The notes under the pieces are model-generated. The model saw only the letters and a program-made list of their open reading frames with translations. It searched no databases and was not told where the DNA came from. From assembly GCA_029204225.1 (NCBI GenBank), contig CM055111.1:23930899-23994898 (forward strand): a DNA stretch of 64,000 nucleotides. Reading direction: 5' to 3'. The position numbers were made by a program, and so were the translations under genes. The stretch comes from Diphasiastrum complanatum (taxonomy: Eukaryota > Streptophyta > Lycopodiopsida > Lycopodiales > Lycopodiaceae). The stretch's first letter is position 1. Each line of letters opens with the position of its first letter. This document shows positions 34,900 through 51,710 of this stretch, piece by piece.

Positions 34900-35385
34900 T
34901 GAAAAACCCGAAAAACCCGAAGGTGCCCTTAGATTGAAGGTATGCAACTCCTGAAGGTGCCCCTTAGACTAAAGGTATGTAGATCCCAAAGGCGCCCTTA
35001 GATTTAAGGCAGCAAAGAAGATGAAAAAAGGCGAAAAAGGCAAAAAGTGTCTTAGACTAAAGGCATCGAAGAAGGCGAAGGTCCTTTAGACTGATGGCTA
35101 CGAAAAACAAAAGGTGCCTTAGTTTTAAGACAGTGAAAAAAGTTGAAGGTGCCTTTAAATGGTTTCTAAGGCATTCTGGACACTTTGTCGCATTTTTCTC
35201 GAAGGGGCGAGAAAGGCGAAGGTGTCTTAAGAATGGTTTCTAAGGCACTCTGGCCACTTGGCCAGTGTGTCGCATTTTTTGCTAAGGTGCAAAAAAAAGG
35301 CGAAGGTGCCTAAAAATGTTTAAGGCAAAAAGAATCTTTAAAAAGGAAAAAATGTGAAGGTCCCAAAACATGTAGTCGGCCTCCG
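34900..35385. repeat. Degenerate minisatellite, GAAGGTGCCTTAGA-type unit
   Basis: More than ten imperfect copies of GGCGAAGGTGCCTTAGACTAAAGGC occur, spaced about 30-60 bp. Two longer copies include TTTCTAAGGCA and GTGTCGCATTTTT. It is non-coding. Confidence 0.6.
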
Positions 35386-36038
35386 TTTTTCAGGATGCTC
35401 ATTACTTGAACGATTTTTTTAAGGCTGAGTATAAGAAATCTAACAGTTATTTGAATGCAAATTGTTGTGATTGTGTTTAATATCTGATTTCAAGTTTATT
35501 TGATTGTAAATTTGAGTAATTCAGTACTATCTATGTGACAACAAATTTGTGTGCTTAGTTTTTTTTTCATGAAGACTTCCCATACGTGTGAGTACTTTGG
35601 TGATAATGTATGCATGTAGATTTGTGTCTTTGACTTAGAATTTGACATAGATCTTGGATTTCAATCTATAGTTGATCTAAAGTGCAAGAACAAAGCTTAG
35701 GAGATCAACACATTAGGGCATTCCCACATGTGTGAATTTTCATAGGTCTCAGACAATGTGCTCTAACAATTATTCAGTGTGATTTCGGATGCCGTCAAAC
35801 TCAGGCTTGCGAAGTAAATTTTTTTGAGAATAATTAGATCCATTTATTGGCTGTATATAATTACTTGTATAATTGCACAATCTTCAGAAATACAAAAGAA
35901 TCTTCAATAATTAAGATTCTATCAGATGACGACTATCAACAACTAAACATAGTGCCTTAATCCATCTTGTAAATGCATCAGGTAAGTCTTTTTTTAAATT
36001 ATATGGCAACTCTACGAATTAATACAAAACAAAGTGCT

Positions 36039-37224
<1,186 letters not shown>

Positions 37225-38203
37225 GCAATTTAAAAAGAAAATCAAAATTCTAAGTGATTTATGTTTTTGGGTCATAATGTTGGGTGGTCTCAAACATGAT
37301 TGATGACAAATCTCGTCTTGAACGCTTATATGTAATAAACTTCATTCTATGAACTTTACAAATGTGTAAGTTGAGTCTAATATTAATAGAAAACAACGAG
37401 TGTACTTTAAACTTATGGCACAACAACGTAATAAACTTCATTCTATGAACCTTACAAATGTGTAAGTTAAGTTTAATATTAATATAAACATATGGCACAC
37501 TTACCTAATAGACTTTATCCTATGAACCTTACAAATGTGTAATTTGAGTTTAATATTAATAGAAAATAAGAGTGTACTTTAAACTTATGGCACAATTAGG
37601 TAATAAACTTCCTTCTAAGAACATTACACATGTGTAAGTTGAGTTTAATATGAATAGAAACAACAAGAGTACCTTATGCATTTGTAATATATCTATTATA
37701 AATAATAAGCAATTATCACTCAAACTTTATTGAAGGTAATAAATTATTTTTTTTTAACAATTTTGTAGCATTGCTTTATGCGTAAGAAAGAGCCTTGCCC
37801 GGGCCTTCCCCCTTGCTCTCAGGTGCATCACAATACAAAGGCCCTTCCCATATACATGAGTGCAAGATAACATGGGCATGGTTATGAACCTTGGGCTCAT
37901 GACATCAAGGAAAGGCGCTCAAAAAAGGCCTCCCCCTATACACAAATGCCTAGAATGGGCACATGCATTTAATGTGAAGGTGTGCATCCAAGGGTCCATG
38001 TGAAATGAGACATGTTACTGGGGTGGGGGTCAATCTTCCTGTATGTGAAATTGACTCTACCTCTAGTGCGTCTCAATCTTTCACTTGCCAACTGGCTCTC
38101 TCCTCCTCCTCACGCTTTTCTTGTTTCTTTGTTGGCCCAGTCTCCGTTTCCATAGCTTGTTCAAGATCAGAGGATTGTGAGTGAGAGGTGCCAATCCAAT
38201 CCC
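37225..38203. repeat. Right arm of SABATH inverted duplication, including the promoter side
   Basis: Mirror of 32230-33490. About four tandem ~90-95-bp units lie at 37310-37680, then sequence shared with 32580-33010 leads directly to the intact gene's ATG. Any promoter of the SABATH gene must lie here. I see no clear TATA box at the expected distance. Confidence 0.8.
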
Positions 38204-39954
38204 ATGGCACAATCTCAGGCAGAACAGATGCCCAATGGATCCACATTTCCTTATACAAGCAGAAATGGCGTTGATTTAGAGAGGCGGCTTCGGATGCAAG
38301 AGGGTGTGGGTGACGAAAGCTATGCTCAAAACTCTTCGTTTCAAGCAGGAATAATCGAGTCGACTCAATATCTTTTGATGCAAGCCTTAGAGAAAGTGCA
38401 ACTCCCCAGGAATGGCCCTGTGCGTGTTGCAGATCTTGGATGTTCATCGGGGCCCAACACGTTGTCTGTTGTCAGCGACATTGTGGACAAGCTGCAGCAT
38501 AGATACGAATCAGAGGGACAAACAGTTCCAGAGTTTCAAGCCTTTCTTTCGGATCTTCCCTCCAATGATTTCAACACCTTGTTCAGCCTTTTACCACCTT
38601 ACCTTGTCAGCTCACAAGCTACCACTGCCAACGATCTCAATAAGAGATGCTACTTTGCAGCAGGAGTTCCAGGGAGCTTCTACAGAAGGTTGTTTCCAAG
38701 CGCTTCCTTGCACACAGTATTAACGACTCATTCCTTACACTGGTTGTCAAAGGTGTGTGCTTCCTGTTAGTAGTATCATCAGTTGTTATTGTAAATCTTC
38801 AAAACACATTTTAGATGGCAAACACTAGTCACTTCCTGGTGTGTAGAAACAACTTGATCCTGCTGAAGATCTTTTTAGCCAGCTTTGTCGTGTATCACTA
38901 GATGTGAGTACTAAAAAGATAAACAGATGGTTTTTTTTTATGAATTTACTAGAATGGAATCTGATATGCATTTTAATAATTTGTCTCTTGAATTCATACA
39001 TAGTACAAATAAGTTTGTAGGGCCTTTTGATTGGTCTACGTAGCTGGTGGATCTGCAATCAATCCAACAATGCTAGCAATAACTCCATCTTGCCAGAGTT
39101 AGCAGTATATGTGTCTTTTTATTTTCGTTAAGAGCTAATGATTTGATGCATTTATATGAAAGCCGTAGTAGTTTTTCTAAGTATTGCTCTACTCCAGGTT
39201 CCAGAAGCAGTCCAAAATAAGTATTCGCCAGCATGGAATCCAGGGCGTACATGGATAAGCCCCTCCAACAAGCTAGCAGCAGAAGAATATTCCAAACAAG
39301 CGAAGGAAGATCTAAGTACCTTTCTTGAGTATCGTGCACAAGAAATGGCTTCGGGGAGCGTTCTCTTTGTGTTGATGACTGGCCGAGACTCGGCAGGTCC
39401 AGAACAGCAATTCTCGTTTCTCGATACCGACAACGAGGACTTTTTTTACGAGTGGTTAGCGGAAATTGACAGTTGCTGGAATGATCTTATCAAAGAGGTA
39501 ATTTCCATCCCAGAAGCACTAATCAGTATGTATGACTTGGATTCTGCTGAATGCTGAAATGGTTGCATGTTTGATCATGAACATGCAGGGAGTGATCGAG
39601 CAAGAAGTAGGAGATTCATTTAACCTGCCTATGTACCTGCGGAATGTAGAGGAGTTCAAGGAGGCGGTGAGAGAGTCATCAAAATTCTCAGTCCACTTTG
39701 TGAAGCTGTTGAAAACAACGTTATTTGACATCACAGAAATGGAAGCAGGAGACGCCGAGGCAGAAAAGGAGAAGGTGAAGAACCGCTCGTTCTCGACTCA
39801 TAGAAGTCTTTTTGGGCCACTGGTGGAAGAACATGCTGGCTCCTCCGTCGCCCAACTGTTTTTCCAACAACTAAAAGCAAGAGCTGACAAGAACGTGAAG
39901 CTGGGTAAGGCTTCCAGTTGTGCATTCCTAGCTGCCTCTATCACTCGGAACTGA
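38204..39954 (+). CDS. SABATH-family SAM-dependent carboxyl methyltransferase
   Basis: Three exons (38204-38752, 39198-39497, 39589-39954) with GT-AG introns of 445 and 91 nt join in phase to 404 codons plus TGA, close to the usual SABATH length. Exon 1 has the substrate-proximal SYAQNS...Q block, SAM motif I VADLGCSSGPNTL, the SDLPSNDFN block, GVPGSFYRRLFP, and TTHSLHWLSK, which holds the Ser/Trp of the active site. Exon 2 begins VPEAVQNKYSPAWNPGRTW; exon 3 has DSFNLPMYLRNVEEF. Such enzymes methylate carboxyl groups of small acids (salicylate, jasmonate, IAA and others) in the cytosol. The substrate cannot be told from sequence alone. No disabling lesion was found. Confidence 0.93.
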
Positions 39955-41590
39955 TGATACACTGCTCCCCCCAATGCATGCTAATAAATTTGAGTACTCA
40001 ATAATAAGTGGTTGGTTAGAACTTCCTGCACTTTACTTGAGTTCTTGAGCTCATGAGTTGGATTCCTTGAGCTCATGAGTTGGATTCCTGCACTTGGGCT
40101 CGCGAGTTGGATTCCTATTCAACCCACAAATGAGAGCATAATGAACAAACCATATTAAATTTATAAGAGTTCCCTTAGTATCAAAGCTGGAGGAGCTATG
40201 CCCTCCAAATAGCTCCAAGCTCAATTTATCTCTTTTCTTTTCTTATTGCCTTGGACTTACTAAATATGCACATTAATTTTATTTTTTGTTGTGCAATACA
40301 AAATTATGTGTTGTTGGTCAAAGAAGTTTTTGAAGAATTTAATAGTAAAGAAACCTAGAAATGGAGACTCAAGTCTTACATTATTGAATGGTTGGAGCTT
40401 TTAGATTTTGGTCCTTAACAACCAGTGCTAGCAAAAAACTAAATTTTTAACCTAGTTCCTTTAAAATTTGTAGGTTTGTTTCAAAGCTGGGCTAAAATAA
40501 CCTACTAGTCCTAGTTTTAACACTTAAATAACAATGTTTCAACGGCCATGGGAGAGAGAGAGGAGAGGAGAGGAGAGAGTCTGAAGGCCGAAGCGGCCGT
40601 TGAAGGTTGAAGGCTGAAGGCTGCATTGAAGCCCATGTTTAGTTGTAGCTTGTAGTCCTACTAATGCCCTTCTTCAGCAAATTAAAAATTACAAGTTTTT
40701 TTTACAAAAAAATATTAGCCCTTTAGATTAGTAGGCTTTAAGAACCTACAAGTATAAATTTAGTAGGTGAATATATAGTTTTAAAAATGAGCTTGTAAGG
40801 CTTTCTAGGTTTTTCGCGAGCACTATTAACAACCCACTTTTTTTGCATTCAAGGTTTTTCATTCACACTTGTGGGTGAGTAATTGGAAGCTCTAAGGGCT
40901 AGTAGCACTACCTGATGCATGAAGGCCATGCAACAACATCACATGCACTCATGCATGATAATACAATTCACTTTTTGTAGCAACATCATCAAGAGAGTAG
41001 ACATTTTGAGAGTAACTTAATTGCGAGTTATGCGAGACTATAATCACACAAATTTCAATGTCATGAGAATAACTATTTATGGATACTGACATCAACAAGT
41101 TGAAAATAACTCCGTATGAATATTGGCAACAAATATAAATTGAGAATAATGTCAGATCTACCATCATTTTTTTTAGTTCACGTAGAAGGTAGATATGTGA
41201 ACTTAAAATATAGAAACGAAGTTCAAAATAAAAGAACACCAATTTATGACACATTTATTGATACAAAATCCAACATTTTAGATTTATATGCAATTGTGCA
41301 GGTCCCAATAGAATTATAATGAAACAATCATGTGCAACATGCATATACAGAAATTGTATTATTTGAAATTCATTATGCATAAATTAACTAATCAAGAAGA
41401 GTTTAATGTCACATACCTTGTCGATAAATGGATGCAATTTTTTATTCAAATGTATCTCAACATGATTTACTATTTTGAGTGTCGACCATTTCACGTGCCA
41501 TTGGCTCAACATAACATAACAAGCCACTATGCATATATCAAACGTTCTTGATAATAATTTAAAAGAATTGAAATCATTCAAACAAAACAA
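39955..41590. other. Gene-free AT-rich stretch downstream of SABATH
   Basis: Contains a short GAGAGGAGAGG run near 40551-40580 followed by GAAGGCCGAAGCGGCCGTTGAAGG-type repeats. No coding region is supported. Confidence 0.45.
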
Positions 41591-41593
41591 TAT

Positions 41594-42220
41594 CGTAGTT
41601 CGAGCACATACGGTTACTAGTCCACTTCTGTTGCCTCAGATCAAGACAGTAGTTGGCTCTTTAAAGCCTTAGATAAATCTGGTAAAATTTCCTACTGTTC
41701 TGTCTACGCAATTTCCAAAGAGTCGAACTTTACTTTCTCCTGGTTCAATTCCAAATTGAATCTGTCTGATCTCCCATGTCTCTGGAAAGCTAGATTTAGA
41801 CGTACCCACAAAATTAGAATTGGCAAGCTCAAAATCTTCTCTCTTAGGATTCTTCAACTCTCTCTTCCTGTCCGTGCTCATTATAAAGGGGATGTAACGC
41901 ATGTTTGTTCTAAATGCAAAATGTTAGATGAGGATGTGGTTCACCCTTTTTTCTACTGCTATGCTTATCTCTGGAAATCAGTGGCTGATTTATTTACTGC
42001 TCGCTTTCATACCAGATACAGAAGATTCAACCATATAGATCTACTGCTGAATGACATCACTTTTGACGATGTGAAGGCCAATACCTTTTGGCAATGCATT
42101 AGAATAATTACTCTTTGGAATATTTGGCTTGAAAGGAACAACAAGGAATTTGGGAATGGTGATTTTGTCATCTCTCCCCTACTACTTTTCAAGGAGGCCA
42201 AAAAACTCTTGCTTCTCTGA
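41594..42220 (+). pseudogene. LINE (L1-type) ORF2 C-terminus with zf-RVT domain
   Basis: The frame reads SGKISYCSVYAISKESNFTF, LPCLWKARFRRTHKIRIGKL, then the reverse-transcriptase zinc-binding region CSKCKMLDEDVVHPFFYCY, and LWNIWLERNNKEFG. This is the far C-terminal part of plant L1 ORF2 proteins. The 5' part is missing, as usual for 5'-truncated LINE insertions. It ends with TGA near 42220, followed by a short 3' tail and an A-run at about 42281-42290. Confidence 0.88.
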
Positions 42221-42280
42221 GCTTTTTTATGTATTTCTATAAAAAGGCTATAATCTATGTTAGTTTTCTTCGAGAGAAAA

Positions 42281-42290
42281 AAAAAACTTG
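42281..42290 (+). other. LINE poly(A) tail
   Basis: A run of ten A bases sits about 60 bp after the LINE stop codon. It marks the 3' end of the retrotransposed copy. Confidence 0.6.
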
Positions 42291-42840
42291 AAAATCATCC
42301 AAATTCTAATTTGAGGCCTCCTCTTTGTCAGAGTCAACATCCACTGGTGGGAAATTGTGTTTTTCTTGCTTACAAACACATGAAGTTTCACTAATGTCAA
42401 TGTAAAAGCAATGCAACACTCATTACTGTTGCTTGTATGTTTTGTTAATTTCTTTAGTTGATTTTTTCTTTTCATCAATCAATTATAAGGCATACATTTG
42501 TTGCCCATTTCTGTAACTATTACATGAGTAGAATAGTTTCATCAATCTTTGCTTCAATTTTGGTAAAACTTACAAGTGCATATATGGCGTGTGACCTATC
42601 GTGTGTGGTTCCGTACATTCTCAAGATGTGTATAATCTACATTGATAGCAAAGTCGTTTTCGGTACATTTGTTGGTTATAAACATTTATCATCCTAAAAC
42701 ATTGAATGTTTTTCTCAAAACATGAAAAATCATACAAGTCTCACAAGACACCCAATATCATTATTTGTAAAACACCAAATCCCCATCATCACAGACATGA
42801 TAATACTAAGTTGGTCTTTGAATTTTTTTTTGGTATATGC

Positions 42841-42928
<88 letters not shown>
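42841..42928. repeat. (TA)n microsatellite
   Basis: About 43 uninterrupted TA units. Tyr-Ile reading frames across it are artefacts. It is followed at 43000-43180 by a looser GTRTGT-rich stretch. Confidence 0.98.
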
Positions 42929-44220
42929 TAGTAAAGAGTGCCTGTCGTTGATGGGCAATGGAGGTCGATCTAGGTGGTGGCCGATCTCGCATCTATGTAT
43001 GTGTGTGTATTCATGATAGTGCATATATCTATGCATGAGTGTATGTACGAGTGAGAGTGTGCACGTGTGTGTGCATGTGTACATGTATGTGTCTGTACAT
43101 GCATGTGCATGTGCAATGTGTACTTGTATGTGTATGTGTGAGAATGTGTGTACATATGTGTATGTGTGAGAATGTACGTACATTTCAGAAGACCATGCCC
43201 TGAATTTCAAAATTTTAATATGTGGTTTATAATCACATGCAATGCAAACTTCAAAAGATTAGCCACTTTGAGCTATTTATGCATACAAACATGTAAAGCC
43301 ATTCTATGTGTAGAATACATGTAAAACCACATATTCACTATGAAAAAAGTGTGAAATATGCATTAGTATGGGTACAACATTGAGTTAAGTGCAAATCAAT
43401 CAAGAAAGGAAGACATTCCACATACATAAAATTAAAAAAAATGAATCTATCATATTTTTATTTGAAAACTCAATAATTCTCCAAAAATTCTTCCCACAAA
43501 TCACATCCAAAGCCTTATGAGCACACCACACAGCAGTAATATTTACAACCAATATTGCTCTATAAATGTATGTTAGATTTTGTACTAACAAATCCACATC
43601 TAATAACATATGGTGTTGTCATGGAATCAAATATCCGAAGTCTTGTAAATCTTTTAAAAGCTCCACGTATAGCTGCAACAACCAAATAGTTGTGCAGATG
43701 TGTTCGCCATCGCGCAAAACAAACCGCTCCATAAAGTCCCGCACGAATGTTCGTCGTCGATTCACAATGACCTTCACCATCTGCAAAAACATACACACTC
43801 GTTACTTTAATGCAATTACCTAAAACATAGTCAATAGCAAGTTGGAATGAAGATACTTGCTCATTCCAACAGCCTACTCGACGAAATCTACAAAAAAGAA
43901 ACACAATGTCAGTATAAGCCTTATGTCAAATCAAATATTGAACTCAAAATCCTGACTATATCCAAGAACCTCCTTCTACACAACCTTCTCCGTGTACAAA
44001 ATTTGATAGATTTTTCTTCCAAATCTAACCGTAGCTCTAACTCTAACTATAACTCTAACTCTAACCTACATCCCAAATGCTAAGTCTAACTCCAATTCTA
44101 ACTCTAACTATACCTTGCATCTCGAAACCATAAACCATAAACATCACTTCAAACTTACTACTACAACACTTCTAAATACACAATGTTCTGAGTGTACGTT
44201 GCCACTCCATCCACATCCGT
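42929..44220. other. Low-complexity and unassigned DNA left of the Helitron helicase
   Basis: A GT-rich tract (43000-43180) is followed by AT-rich DNA, and then a minus-strand frame at 43560-43904 with text such as CFARWRTHLHNYLVVAAIRG that may be decayed Helitron coding. At 44030-44113 there is a CTCTAACTCTAAC-type repeat. Confidence 0.4.
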
Positions 44221-44223
44221 AAA

Positions 44224-45423
44224 TCAATTGTCATTGTCAGTAATCAGCACACGAAGACTTGCTACATTTTGCACTCTCGAAAGTGCAACATACAGCTGCC
44301 TATGACTAAACATAGGCCGAGGCAAATACAATCCAATCGTGTCCATAGTTTGCCCTTGTGCTTTGTTTATTGTCATGGCAAATGCTGCTCTGATAGGAAA
44401 CTGGACCCTCTACAATTCAAACGGTATGTTCAAATCGCTTGGCACCATAGGGATACATGGAATAAGAACTCTACTCCCTATATTCTTCCTGGTCACTATC
44501 TTCGCCTCTATGACTTGTCTACCCAATCTGAGGATGATCAATCTTGTGCCATTGCACAATCACTTGTGTGACGCTATCAATCGTAACAACATCACAATCA
44601 TCCCAATCTTCAGCACCAACTTATGTGGAGGACACCCACTCGGTTGCAGGCTGTTCAAATACTCTATAGGGTGGACATTAGAGCCCTCACACTCAACAAC
44701 ATTGTCGACACTATAAAAGGTCGAAACATCACTCGGAAGCTGCTCAACAACCCTCACATTGATCTCGTCCACATCTTTGTTCAATGGGATCAATATTGCA
44801 CGACTCCTCAAAAACTCAACATCCTTAAAACATCATGCAACATCAAGAAATGAAATCAATTTGCCCACATCATGCGTCCTTAGACACATGCCCTTTGGCA
44901 GGAAAATCAGGTCCAAATCTGATGCACGAATGTGGGCTCACGACCATCTCCCACACTCAACAAATAATCTGCAAACCTCAACTGCTCATCCTTATCGCCA
45001 CCCTCCATTCCCATGACGTGCATGTTCTTTGTCAATTTGTGCACCTCCACGTGTTTCCACAAACGTGAACACTTCAATGAAGCGTTGGCAATCAACGCCC
45101 AATTACCACGCAGTACCACTGGTAGAATCTGTCCAAAATGACCCTCGAAAACAATTGGAACTCTTCCAAATGGAGCGTCGATACTCAATATATCTCGCAG
45201 AGATCGATCTACACACTCTATAGCATACTTAGGTACCATGGGAGCCTCATCCCAAATGATCGGTCAACATGCCATCAAAAACGTACCTAACGCAGATTGC
45301 TTAGAAATGTTGCATGTCGAGCTCTCATTCAATTCCGTCGGAGGAATTTTAAATCAAGAGTGTGTAGTCTTACCACCTTTCATCAATAGTTCAACAATCC
45401 TACACGATGCAACTGTTAGTGCT
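44224..45423 (-). pseudogene. Helitron Pif1-like helicase, C-terminal half
   Basis: Reading leftward: LLMKGGKTTHS, FKIPPTELNES, IIWDEAPMVPKYAIECVDRS (Walker B-like DEAP), VPIVFEGHFGQILPVV, then a broken middle, AILIPLNKDVDEINVRVVEQ, LNSLQPSGCPPHKLVLKIG, and the terminal block AFAMTINKAQGQTMDTIGLY plus QLYVALSRV, ending at a TGA at 44224. These are Pif1/RecD motifs of the RepHel protein of rolling-circle Helitrons. The Rep nuclease and Walker A parts are absent. Many stops and shifts show long decay. Confidence 0.9.
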
Positions 45424-45522
45424 ATCCACCCTTATGGACAAACGTACAACAACATGACACTATTCATCATCACCATTATTGTGATGAGGATACAGCTTAC
45501 TTCACGTCATTGTGCACCTCAG

Positions 45523-46208
45523 TACTTGCACAATTTGCCTCTAATGTCAGAAATGGCCCTATCACCTACTCACACATGGATAGATGTCTATAAAACTTTA
45601 AGTAACACGATTAAGATGATTTTTCCTATTTTCCACACATGGGAACATGCTCCACACGTGTGAGATTTTCTCATATACAAGAATTGTAATATAACCAAGC
45701 TAGATTTTGCCAAATTTTCACACTCCTCAAAAACTAGCTTGGTAAGATACTAGATCAAACAAGAGGCTTGTGAAACTTGTTGAGTGGATCCTTTGGTATG
45801 CATGTCATGTGAAAACCAGCCAAGGGATCCTCCATAACATCAACTTCACCATATTCATGATATGACTTCTTTGGTAGAAATCACTTGCCAACTCCTTTGA
45901 AGAGCATTCCACCACCCAACCTCAACTTGAAAAATGTAAGTAGCCTAACTTGAGCTACATGACTTTCTACTTTTGGCCAAATCAAACTCTTACATGTGTA
46001 CTTGCACAATTTGCCTCTAATGTTAGAAATGGCCCTATCACCTACTCACACATGGATAGATGTCTATAAAACTTTAAGTACCCCCAACTCAACATGACTA
46101 AGATGATTCTGCCTATTTTCCATACGTGAGAACATGCTCCACCCATGTGAGATTTTCTCATATACAAGAATTGCAAAATAACCAAGCTAGCTTTTGCCAA
46201 TTTTTCAT
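45523..46208. repeat. Two ~210-bp direct repeats
   Basis: TACTTGCACAATTTGCCTCT... at 45523-45735 recurs at 45999-46208 with few changes, both ending after ACCAAGCTAG. The 263-bp spacer has no gene. It may be a tandem duplication or a tiny terminal-repeat element; neither has clear target duplications. Confidence 0.75.
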
Positions 46209-46369
46209 AGGAATTAGAGTCCCTTAAAAATTTGAATCCTCTGAATGCTCGTAATAAAAATTTAAGACCGTAAAATAAATTCTAAATATTACATAGTAGT
46301 TTAAGAAATAAAATAAATTAAAGAATTTTTTGGGCCCCTAGCTACTGGCATGCAAAAACAGCCGCAGGC

Positions 46370-48714
<2,345 letters not shown>

Positions 48715-49098
48715 GAAAAAAATCATAACTTTTGAACGACAACTCGGATTAAGACGATTACGATGCCTTTCAATGACACCCAAGATGACCCAGTTCCGAA
48801 CTACGGTGAAGAAGTTATGGCCAGTCAAAGTTTTGGTCAGTCAACACTTGGTCAACCCAATATCTCTTTTAAGCGCAGTTGACCAGTTTGACCCGGTGAA
48901 ACTGGTCAACTGCACTTGAAAGAGATATCGGGTTGACCAAGTGGTGACCGACCAAAACTTTAATTGGCCATAACCTCTCCATCGTAGCTCGGAACTGGGT
49001 CATGTTGGGTGTCGTTGAAAATCTCTCGTCAAGGGCTTTCTAATGGCATCGTAATCGTCTCAATCCGACTTGTCATTCAAAAATTACACTATTTTTTT
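48715..49098. mobile_element. Foldback element with ~180-bp arms
   Basis: The two halves mirror each other around 48890-48898: CAGTTGACCAGTTT faces AAACTGGTCAACTG, and the outer words CATAACTTTTGAACGACA and TGTCATTCAAAAATTA pair at the ends. It has no ORF. Structure and size fit a non-autonomous foldback/MITE element or an inverted duplication able to make long hairpin RNA. Confidence 0.75.
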
Positions 49099-51710
49099 TT
49101 TGTTGTGTTACATACTATACTACAAATAAAATGGCTTATTTACGGACTGCCCCCGACGCAAAATTACAATTCTTTTAAAAAGAAAAGAAAATCAATTTGA
49201 AGGAGCTACGTTACGTAGATTTCAAATTTGAGTGTTTTGATTGAACATGTGAAAGAAACTTTTGAGAAAAAAAATAAAAAGTATATTTTTGAAAGGCCCC
49301 TTTTGTGCTCAAATTTTATCTAATGCTTGTTCAGCCCTCCCACCACCCAAAATGCACTTTTTTCCAACAAGTTCTCAAAATTTGGGACAATGTATGGGAC
49401 CCCTGAAAAATGTAAAAGGGAAATTTCGCTTTATGGCTTGCATAAAGACACCTCAGACAAAGGCTTGCACTTTGCATTTAACCTAGTTGCTTTAAGACGA
49501 AAGGAAAAGGTCGAAGAGAGGATAGACTCCAGCAACCAAATATGGATAATGGGTCTCTACTAAACGTTTGATTGGCATCTAACAAGCATCTCATAAGCAC
49601 CCAATACTTGAAGGCTCCTAAGCACCCAATACTTGAAGGCTCCTATTTGAAAAGCGAGGGCAAGCTCAAGGTTGCCAAAAGGGAAAAAGGGTTGATGCTC
49701 CAAAAGGAAAAGGATTGCGTGGGTGGCCTACTTCTCAAGGGGGTTAGGGCTCTATGTTTTCACCACAAGACTGGAGCAGGCAAAAACAAAGAATTTGTGC
49801 TTTGGATACTCGGGATAACATTCTCTTCAATTCATGAATGCTTTTGTGGTGCTGAAGGTGGACACGGTTCCTCTAGTGACATTGTCAAGAGCAGGTACCA
49901 AAAGTTCTGAGAAACAACATAGCTTGCTGTCCAGCGATCCTGTTTTCTGAGAAAGAGCATTTCTAATCAAAATCATGATTGTTTCCAGCTCGAGTAATTT
50001 GTAGCAGACCCCAGCAATATTCCGACCTACTTCAGGTGAGATTCCGGCCATTTTCAAGCCATTTTCAGGCAGAAATACTTTCTCGCAGCGTTCTAGGTCA
50101 GTTTTTGAGGGGTCAAAAAGAAACTGTTTCCCAACAAAAGCTGTTTTGGGAAATGTGTTTCCCTGACCGTTTGGTCGTTTCCTGGGGGGCTTTTCCCAGG
50201 TTTAGGGAAACGAGATATGATGCTGGGAAACACGTTTCCCAGCCAAAAAGGGCCAGGAAACGCATTTCCCCAATACTATGGATCCTACACAGATTAAATG
50301 AGATGAAATTTTACAAAACTACTCAAATACTTTGGCGTCCAGCATTTGCAATTTTATCATTACCAAATACAACAAGTGAGCATTTACATCATTGCCTAAA
50401 ATGTGTTTCTTTTTCAAGACCATGGTTTCACACCATGAGTATCCTTTCTTTGAAAGTCATGGGTAAAAGTCCTATGATGCCTCACTGCCACTTTGTGCAA
50501 TAATAGTCTTTTTAACTTCTGTGGTAATCGTGCTGTGTGTAGCTTTGTCCCTCATTGAAGCATTTGTTCATAGCTTATGCTTGTGGAATATCTTAACCCA
50601 CTGACAACTAGCTCTGTTCATAGTAAAAATAGTAAAAAGGTACATATGCACCAACCCTCGTAATGTACAGAGGTTTGAAATTCTCCTTGTGTAATATGAA
50701 TAATCAAGATACTGCAGAATGTCTTTTCAACTCAGAGAATCAGTCTGCAAGATGTATCAGCAAATAAATTTAAAACACAACATACTGCATGGATATATAG
50801 ACACGTGAATGAGACTTATTTTCCATGGAGGTATCAGAGGAATAACTTAATCAAAGAGGTCAAAGAATTCAAAGAGACGATCAATTGAATAGCTTCTGAT
50901 TGGAGAAACCGATCTCCGATGACCTTTTTTATTTCTTGTAGCTTTTAAAGTTGCATACCCATGCAACAAATGCTTTAAAATACAGAATATTAATTATGCT
51001 ACAACTAAGTAATGAATAATCAATCGTGTTGCTCCACAGATTGATGGTTATGAGCCAGATGTGCATACATGCTTAGTTTTGAGCTGCTATAAGAAAACAT
51101 GAGAAGCTGCACAGTAACCGTGCTAAATCTGGGGCTTTCCTTAGCCTGTACTAGCATTTTTTATCGCAATTCTAGAACTTAGTTATGGTTGTCCAATAGG
51201 AGGACTACCTTTTATCCATTTTGCTTCCACATCTATGAAACAGTCAGTACTGAATGCTGATTTTTGTTTGCTGCTGACACATGGTGACTGGTTCCTTGTT
51301 AGCTGTGGTCTGTCATTCTATTGTACAGTGTTTGAATTTGATCCTAAATCATCAAGGTGAATCCATTGCTTGCACAAACCCTTTCTAGCACCCAGCCTAG
51401 ACTTGAGGTTGGAATTGTTGTTATCCCCAAAGCACACACCAACCTTACTACGACCTTGGATGGCGGTTGGCCTGCGCATGCATGGCAGGTAGGTGCATGC
51501 ACGTATACACTATTGGCTAATAGTTGATGCCTTTCATATTTCTAGCATGGCCACATGGAAAAAGTCTCTCTTGGTAGTCCAATATGGGCAAAATCTCCAC
51601 CTTGTCGGTGCCAATTATAAAAATTATTCAAATTTCTCAGCAGTGCAAAGATATGGTTTGTCGCACATCTACGGACTAGTATCTACAGATACAAATAGGC
51701 TGAAACATTT
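49099..51710. other. Intergenic stretch downstream of the KAC gene
   Basis: No supported gene. GGGAAAC/GTTTCCC words recur at 50120-50275, some forming inverted pairs. Plus-strand frames of 70-170 codons lack any known motif. Confidence 0.4.

Noticed and set aside
42706-43210. Tyr-Ile-rich frames on both strands
   Set aside because: They are translations of the (TA)n tract and the GT-rich sequence beside it.
45523-46208. Possible miniature LTR retrotransposon (two 210-bp repeats)
   Set aside because: No primer site, polypurine tract or target duplication found, so kept only as a direct repeat.
49262-50503. Plus-strand frames of 74-174 codons
   Set aside because: No motif, no consistent frame and repetitive GGGAAAC words; likely chance.
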